Assembly (NCBI GenBank): GCA_002281755.1
Contig: NCHB01000013.1
Coordinates: forward strand, 1-40,050
From: Sulfurovum sp. 16-42-52
Lineage (GTDB): Bacteria > Campylobacterota > Campylobacteria > Campylobacterales > Sulfurovaceae
Length of the DNA: 40,050 nucleotides
Direction of reading: 5' to 3'
Under the pieces are notes generated by a model, which saw nothing but the letters and a program-made list of their open reading frames with translations, was not told where the DNA came from and did no database searches. Position numbers and translations under genes: made by a program. Shown one piece after another: positions 35,081 through 40,050 of the stretch (position 1 is its first letter; each line of letters begins with the position of its first letter).

Positions 35081-35144
35081 TAAACTTAGAAAGAATACAC
35101 TTAAATAATAAATGGTTATGCAAGAAATCCTTAAGGAGGATAAA

Positions 35145-38100
35145 ATGAAAATCTCTCAATTTTTGAGCACAAAAGGTGTTATTATGAAATATTTAAATTT
35201 TAAACCATTTCTCTTTCTTATTCTTCTTGTACTTTTTACCACCAGCGTTTTTTCAGAAGATGAAAATGGCAATACATGTAACGAGGCGCAAGCTTTATTG
35301 ACATCAGGACTCTTTGCCGCTTCTGAAACAGGATCTAGCGGTGATGGTGATAAAGATTATTTCTCATTTACAGTTCCTGCAAACGGAACATTAAAAGTAA
35401 CAATCAATAATACAAGCACAGTAAATAATGTTGATTTAGACTATTCATCTTTGACTTTGGGCTCATCGCCTTGTGTCACAGCTTTAAGTGACACCATAAA
35501 TGATGGCGATACCTACACCCAAACAGTCTCTGTCACGACTGCGGGCACATACTATTTATATCTTGAAGGTACAAGAAGCAATACTGCAACTACCTATGGG
35601 ATATCCGCTCTATTTACTCCCAATGCACCCTCATCCGGAACAGATCTTAGTATTACTAAAGTTGGTAACGTAGATAAACTCCTCATTTTTGATACATTTT
35701 TCTATACTATAAATATTAGTAACATTGGAGACAGTAACACGAGTCATATTACCGTAACTGATACTTTGCCTTCTACTATGCGTGTTGATTTGGATGCAAC
35801 ACATGCATCATCTCCTGAGTGGAATTGTACTGGTACAACGGGAACCACTGTTTGTCTGCTAGATGGAAACTTAACCACAGGTACTATATCTTCTTTAGAG
35901 TTGCATGTCAAAGCCCCACCCACTGATGGAAACATTACCAATGTCGTAAATGTAACAAGTAGTGCAGATGGTATCACACTGGACACTGATGCCACTCCGA
36001 GCAACAATACAGCAACTGCATTAACAGAAGTAACTTCAGATATAGAAACTGCCGAGCACCTCTGCTATTTTGAAAGAACAGAAATACTCAACACAAATTA
36101 CGATACCAGTTGTGAGAAGCAAGGAAACTTTTATTATGGTAATGGCTGTGATGCCTATGTAACCATCTTAGAAAACAATGTTACCGATATACTCTCGCAA
36201 CCAAAAATCTATAAAATGTACGCTCCTGCAACAAGCAGAGGGTCTTGCTCCTATAGTGCTCAGGGGGATAATGGCTTAAGCAAGTCCAACATAGGATGTA
36301 ACGATATTTCCAACTCTAATGATTTTGGTTCATATCAAGATGGTTATGCGATTATTCTTGACCATAATTCTACTTCAAACTTAGAAATTGACATATATGA
36401 TGTCGGTACAGACAATAATCCTCGTATTGACGGTATTGCTATGTTTGGAGACTATTACATTGAAAAAACAATAGATGAGACACTGCTTACTTTTCATCAT
36501 ACTGGACGTATCTTTGCGTGCAGTGGAGTCAGTGAGGGGGGTATTGAGATTACTTCTTCTGCCGATATAATTGATACACATATCGGCAATGATACCGGGC
36601 TTGCAGCCAATTACAATACCAGTAAATCTACAAATCCTATTAACACTACTGATGACGGTACCAATATAGCATATATACGAACGATGGTCGCTGCAGATCC
36701 AATAAAGAGTATCGAAGGTGTACACCTTGATTTGAATGGCTACACCGCGATATATGAGTACAATGGAAGTACTGCTTCCATACCCTATTCTGTAACACCT
36801 TATTTGACAGATGATACTTGTAGCGCAAATTTTGAAAATATCATAGATCCAAATACAAACCAACAACTGGTCATTGATATACCTGAGGGTAGCTATTCCG
36901 CTACAGGAGCAATGATTGTTTCAAATTTAGTAAGAGAAAAAGCTAGATTTCAAATCATATTTATTGATCCAAATACATTAAGTGTCGAAGGTCAAAATTG
37001 TCTTGCAAACAGTAGTACTACTGGAAACTTTGCTAGACTGGCCCAATGTGTCAACTCAGAGGTGCAATATAAAACAGCATTTGGACAAGATGCTTGGGAT
37101 AGATGCGGTACTGGAAATGGTGACCCTTGTAAACCTGCTAATCATGGATACAGCTGTGGAGAAAATGATACAAGCTGTGACGGATATAATCCTCTCTATG
37201 ATAACGAATTAGGTTGCTATATGTGTACTTTCAACATTCAACCTTCATGTTCATCAGACAATTTTTCCATACGACCAGATAAATTTAATGCAACAATTGT
37301 AGAGACAAATACACCCACACATGCCCCCAATCTTCTTCGCTCAGGGCAAGACTATAACACTTCATTGACAGCTTTGAATGCAGACTCAGCAGTATCTACA
37401 AGCTACACAGTCCTTAATTTTGACACTGTAGTGGACACCCCTATACCACCAAAAAAATACTTCAATGGGCCTACACCTTGGGTGGAAGATATAGGTGGAC
37501 TATTATTGCATGGAAGCGCAATATCAACACCGATTAGCCCTTCCTATATAGTTAACGGGCAATCAAGATTGAGTAATACGCCAGGAAGTGCAGAACCAGT
37601 AGTCGGTGTTACTTTTGATGATGTAGGTAGAGTAGGTATCTATGTTGCGGATATAAATTGGTCTCAAGTGGATAATGATGATACACCGATGGACTGTAAC
37701 AGTTCTGAACATACTTATATTTGTGGGGAGCTTAATGCGACATTTATCCCTCACCACTTCGGATTTGCGGAACTTAACATAAGCAATCAATCCGGGCCAG
37801 ACAGTAACTTTACATACATCGCAGATAACAGAGGGATGCCAAGCACAACACCTCCCACAAGAAGCCCAATGGCAGCAAGAGTACATACACGCATTGAAGC
37901 ACGCAACAAACAAGACGGTGTTACACAAAACTTCAGAGAAGACTTTGGCGGCAATCTGTATTATGAAAACAACATATCTGTAACTCAAACCGTATCCATT
38001 CCTATTGCCAGAAGTTTGCCTGCAGAACCAAATGCCTATGTGTTCGGTGCAGATGCCAATGAATCTATGGTAGATAACAAACTGATAGGATTTGGTAGAA

Positions 38101-38948
38101 CCACTGGTCCTGAGACAGATGCCCCAGGAACAAGAAATGTCAGATGGAATGAAAGTACTTATCCTATTGAGTTTAACTTCCATAGAGAATTGAACAAGCC
38201 TGCAAATCCATTTGATGTAAATGGTACCTATTACTCTATCTCTACAACCTCTACCTACACAGATCCAGATGATGGCGATACCGCTATCATTGATGGCAGT
38301 CGTGTAGGAGATGACAATGCTTCTGCGTCACCATGTGTTGCGCCTCCTGCAGGCACTTGTGTACATGCCAATGCAGAAAATAAAGCAACATTCTACTATG
38401 GAAGAGGTCGTTCATCACAACTTTTGTATGATGATGTCACGACTCCCTCTATACTAACCCCAATTCTTGTAGATGTATATTGCAGTCTTGGATACAGTAT
38501 GTGTAGCAGCTTGGGTATTGACACTGTAAATGGACAGACTAATGAATACGAATGGTGGATTTCGTGGAATCACAATGACTTAAATGGCGATGGAAACATC
38601 ACGCTTCGCACAGGCACACCACTAGAAGGTTCTGGCTCACCTAGCATTGTTCCTGAAAATGTTCAAATATCTTTAAATGGTAGAAATGAAAATGTTACTG
38701 TTACAAGCAATGCAACCAGCCTTCCATTGACAGTGCCAATCGAACTTGTAAGAGAAAGTGATGTCACAGCACCATCTATATTTTCAAATGAATGGCTCAT
38801 CTACAATCCTGATAGTGCTTTCACAGCGCCTACCCCATTCTACAGGGTTAGATTTATCGGTACTTCTGGCTGGGCAGGACATGGGGACACTGGGCATGTA
38901 GTTGACAGTAATGTCAGTACGAAGAAAAACAGACGGCTAGGATGGTAA
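35145..38948 (+). CDS. MshQ/DUF6701-like secreted adhesin with a DUF11 domain
   Basis: A 1267-residue exported protein. A long signal region (residues about 14-38, FLFLILLVLFTTSVFS) leads to a pre-peptidase C-terminal (PPC)-like beta domain (about 45-155; GDGDKDYFSFTVPANGTLKV). One DUF11 domain follows (about 170-280, TKVGNVDKLLIFDTFFYTIN). After a mixed region and a Cys-rich stretch (about 652-702), the last 550 residues have the MshQ/DUF6701 pattern, seen as SIRPDKFN, FDDVGRVGIYVADINWSQVD and the turn FIPHHFGF. MshQ belongs to MSHA type IV pilus loci. The 11-residue longer upstream start is not used: AAGGAGG stands 5 nt before ATG 35145. Two prepilin-like genes follow directly. Confidence 0.8.
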   Translation: MKISQFLSTKGVIMKYLNFKPFLFLILLVLFTTSVFSEDENGNTCNEAQALLTSGLFAASETGSSGDGDKDYFSFTVPANGTLKVTINNTSTVNNVDLDYSSLTLGSSPCVTALSDTINDGDTYTQTVSVTTAGTYYLYLEGTRSNTATTYGISALFTPNAPSSGTDLSITKVGNVDKLLIFDTFFYTINISNIGDSNTSHITVTDTLPSTMRVDLDATHASSPEWNCTGTTGTTVCLLDGNLTTGTISSLELHVKAPPTDGNITNVVNVTSSADGITLDTDATPSNNTATALTEVTSDIETAEHLCYFERTEILNTNYDTSCEKQGNFYYGNGCDAYVTILENNVTDILSQPKIYKMYAPATSRGSCSYSAQGDNGLSKSNIGCNDISNSNDFGSYQDGYAIILDHNSTSNLEIDIYDVGTDNNPRIDGIAMFGDYYIEKTIDETLLTFHHTGRIFACSGVSEGGIEITSSADIIDTHIGNDTGLAANYNTSKSTNPINTTDDGTNIAYIRTMVAADPIKSIEGVHLDLNGYTAIYEYNGSTASIPYSVTPYLTDDTCSANFENIIDPNTNQQLVIDIPEGSYSATGAMIVSNLVREKARFQIIFIDPNTLSVEGQNCLANSSTTGNFARLAQCVNSEVQYKTAFGQDAWDRCGTGNGDPCKPANHGYSCGENDTSCDGYNPLYDNELGCYMCTFNIQPSCSSDNFSIRPDKFNATIVETNTPTHAPNLLRSGQDYNTSLTALNADSAVSTSYTVLNFDTVVDTPIPPKKYFNGPTPWVEDIGGLLLHGSAISTPISPSYIVNGQSRLSNTPGSAEPVVGVTFDDVGRVGIYVADINWSQVDNDDTPMDCNSSEHTYICGELNATFIPHHFGFAELNISNQSGPDSNFTYIADNRGMPSTTPPTRSPMAARVHTRIEARNKQDGVTQNFREDFGGNLYYENNISVTQTVSIPIARSLPAEPNAYVFGADANESMVDNKLIGFGRTTGPETDAPGTRNVRWNESTYPIEFNFHRELNKPANPFDVNGTYYSISTTSTYTDPDDGDTAIIDGSRVGDDNASASPCVAPPAGTCVHANAENKATFYYGRGRSSQLLYDDVTTPSILTPILVDVYCSLGYSMCSSLGIDTVNGQTNEYEWWISWNHNDLNGDGNITLRTGTPLEGSGSPSIVPENVQISLNGRNENVTVTSNATSLPLTVPIELVRESDVTAPSIFSNEWLIYNPDSAFTAPTPFYRVRFIGTSGWAGHGDTGHVVDSNVSTKKNRRLGW

Positions 38949-38951
38949 AGT

Positions 38952-39662
38952 ATGGTAAAAACTAAAATGATGCGCCCTGCTGTTGCGATGCTGGAGCTTA
39001 TCTTTGCTATTGTCATCATGGCTATCATACTCATGTCAGCACCACAACTCATCAGCACTGCTGCAAAAAGCGGGTATGTCGCCATCCAACAAGAAGCCAT
39101 CAACGAAGCAGCTTCACATGTCAATATGATCATGGGGTATCATTGGGATGAGAGTGCTACAGATGAAAGCTACGTTGATCCTATTTTGCGGGTAGCTTCA
39201 ACCACAGCAGGACTTGTAGAGACGTTACCGACTGGTAGACGACTTGGTACCCCAAAAGAAAGCTATCGCTCCTTTATACGATCTGATGGTAACAATACAC
39301 TCTCTGCCTCAACCTTAGGTTTCGATACAGGTGAAACAAATGCTAATAGGGATGATATGGATGACTTTACTGGAACATCCGATTTAACATCTATAGATAT
39401 AGCTTTAGATGCAAATTATATCGAGACTACGATCAATATCAATACAGCTATAACATACAGTACAGATAATGTCAATTACAATCAATCTACTATCTCATAT
39501 GACCCATTTTTTGATTCAGGTGGTGCTACAACCAACATCAAATCAATCGCTGTCACAGTAACAAAAGCCGCAGGCACATCTGATGAACTCAAAAAAGAGA
39601 TTACGCTTCGTGCTTTTTCTTGCAACATAGGGGGTTACCAACTTGAAGAGAGGAATTTCTAA
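38952..39662 (+). CDS. Type IV prepilin-like protein
   Basis: A 236-residue protein with a prepilin N-terminus: a short basic leader (MVKTKMMRPA), then VAMLELIFAIVIMAIILMSA. The Glu at position +5 and the hydrophobic helix are those of class III (type IV) pilins, but the residue before the cut is Ala, not Gly. The following globular domain is Thr/Asn/Asp-rich. It starts 3 nt after the MshQ-like gene with AGGA 11 nt upstream. Probably a minor pilin or pseudopilin needing a PilD-type peptidase encoded elsewhere. Confidence 0.8.
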   Translation: MVKTKMMRPAVAMLELIFAIVIMAIILMSAPQLISTAAKSGYVAIQQEAINEAASHVNMIMGYHWDESATDESYVDPILRVASTTAGLVETLPTGRRLGTPKESYRSFIRSDGNNTLSASTLGFDTGETNANRDDMDDFTGTSDLTSIDIALDANYIETTININTAITYSTDNVNYNQSTISYDPFFDSGGATTNIKSIAVTVTKAAGTSDELKKEITLRAFSCNIGGYQLEERNF

Positions 39663-39663
39663 T

Positions 39664-40050
39664 ATGAAAGGAACTCGATTGACTGCTGCTTTTAGTATGC
39701 TAGAGCTTATTTTTGTGATTATCATATTGGGCATCGTAACACTCAAAACAGAACTTGCTGCGTCACAAATAGCCAATAGGCTAGCTTCTGCCATACCTGG
39801 GACAGTGTATCGGATAAAAAATACTACCCCCGCTACTCTTGAAACGATTGAGTCTGATTTAACTGGAACTGGAGATGACTATGTTGGGTTACAATGGGTT
39901 GGCAGTGATGCAGAGAGTTTCAATGCAGCCTCTACCCCTGGATGGAGTGGTTTTTGTGACATCAATACAAGTACACAAACCTCCCTTGAGACTCCTGGAT
40001 CGGCATTAGGTCTTACTACTACGATAAAAAATAATCTTTCATCATCTACA
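39664..40050 (+). CDS. Type IV prepilin-like protein, cut by the window end
   Basis: The visible 129 codons have no stop. The N-terminus MKGTRLTAA then FSMLELIFVIIILGIV carries the prepilin helix with Glu+5, again with Ala before the expected cut. A strong AGAGGAA lies just before ATG 39664, at the end of the preceding prepilin gene, one nt after its stop. The mature part seen so far has one Cys, in GFCDIN. Minor pilin of the same locus. Confidence 0.8.
   Translation, partial: MKGTRLTAAFSMLELIFVIIILGIVTLKTELAASQIANRLASAIPGTVYRIKNTTPATLETIESDLTGTGDDYVGLQWVGSDAESFNAASTPGWSGFCDINTSTQTSLETPGSALGLTTTIKNNLSSST

Overview
The window looks like chromosome of a free-living Campylobacterota (epsilonproteobacterium) of the Sulfurimonas/Sulfurovum type. 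This rests on protein family content and style, not on a database search: an AT-rich genome, an LptD/PNPase/PurD block, an energy-taxis-type PAS protein, NIT-domain hybrid kinases, NhaD and DUF11 surface proteins. Extended -10 promoters (TGnTATAnT) without an evident -35 box recur. I see no tRNA, rRNA, CRISPR array, IS element or phage gene.

Left edge (1-3540, minus strand): a large DUF11-repeat surface protein, apparently broken in its N-terminal third by a -1 frameshift and an in-frame stop. It is therefore present as a 310-aa secreted fragment plus an 828-aa membrane-anchored fragment. The first codons of another gene run off the edge. 3541-3818 is intergenic.

Core block (3819-11032, minus): a 6S-like structured RNA with its own promoter, then purD, an RDD membrane protein, lptD, a J-domain protein, a phosphoribosyltransferase and pnp. 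The genes are so tightly packed that they probably form one operon. Next (11108-14665, minus) come a CDF metal exporter, an unknown membrane protein and htpG. The divergent sixA-like gene is separated from htpG by a perfect 12-bp inverted repeat and seems to be leaderless.

15306-23750 (minus): a small lipoprotein, a DUF481-like outer-membrane protein, a degenerate histidine kinase/response regulator, a zinc-ribbon membrane protein, guaA, and a lipoprotein-nadB-nhaD run. The 48-aa lipoprotein overlaps, head to head, a DciA-like gene that also looks leaderless and is followed by uvrC (plus).

25943-31730 (plus) is the most interesting part. A GEMM-I type cyclic di-GMP riboswitch sits in front of a four-gene signalling operon: Aer/CetB-like PAS protein, HPt protein, NIT-type hybrid histidine kinase and single-domain response regulator. 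The leader contains mutually exclusive pairings that could hide the ribosome binding site, suggesting that cyclic di-GMP controls production of a chemosensory/phosphorelay module.

Right end: lon and bamD (minus), then (plus) a 1267-aa MshQ/DUF6701-like secreted protein with a DUF11 domain, followed by two prepilin-like genes. The second of these is cut by the window end. This resembles an MSHA-type pilus/adhesin locus.
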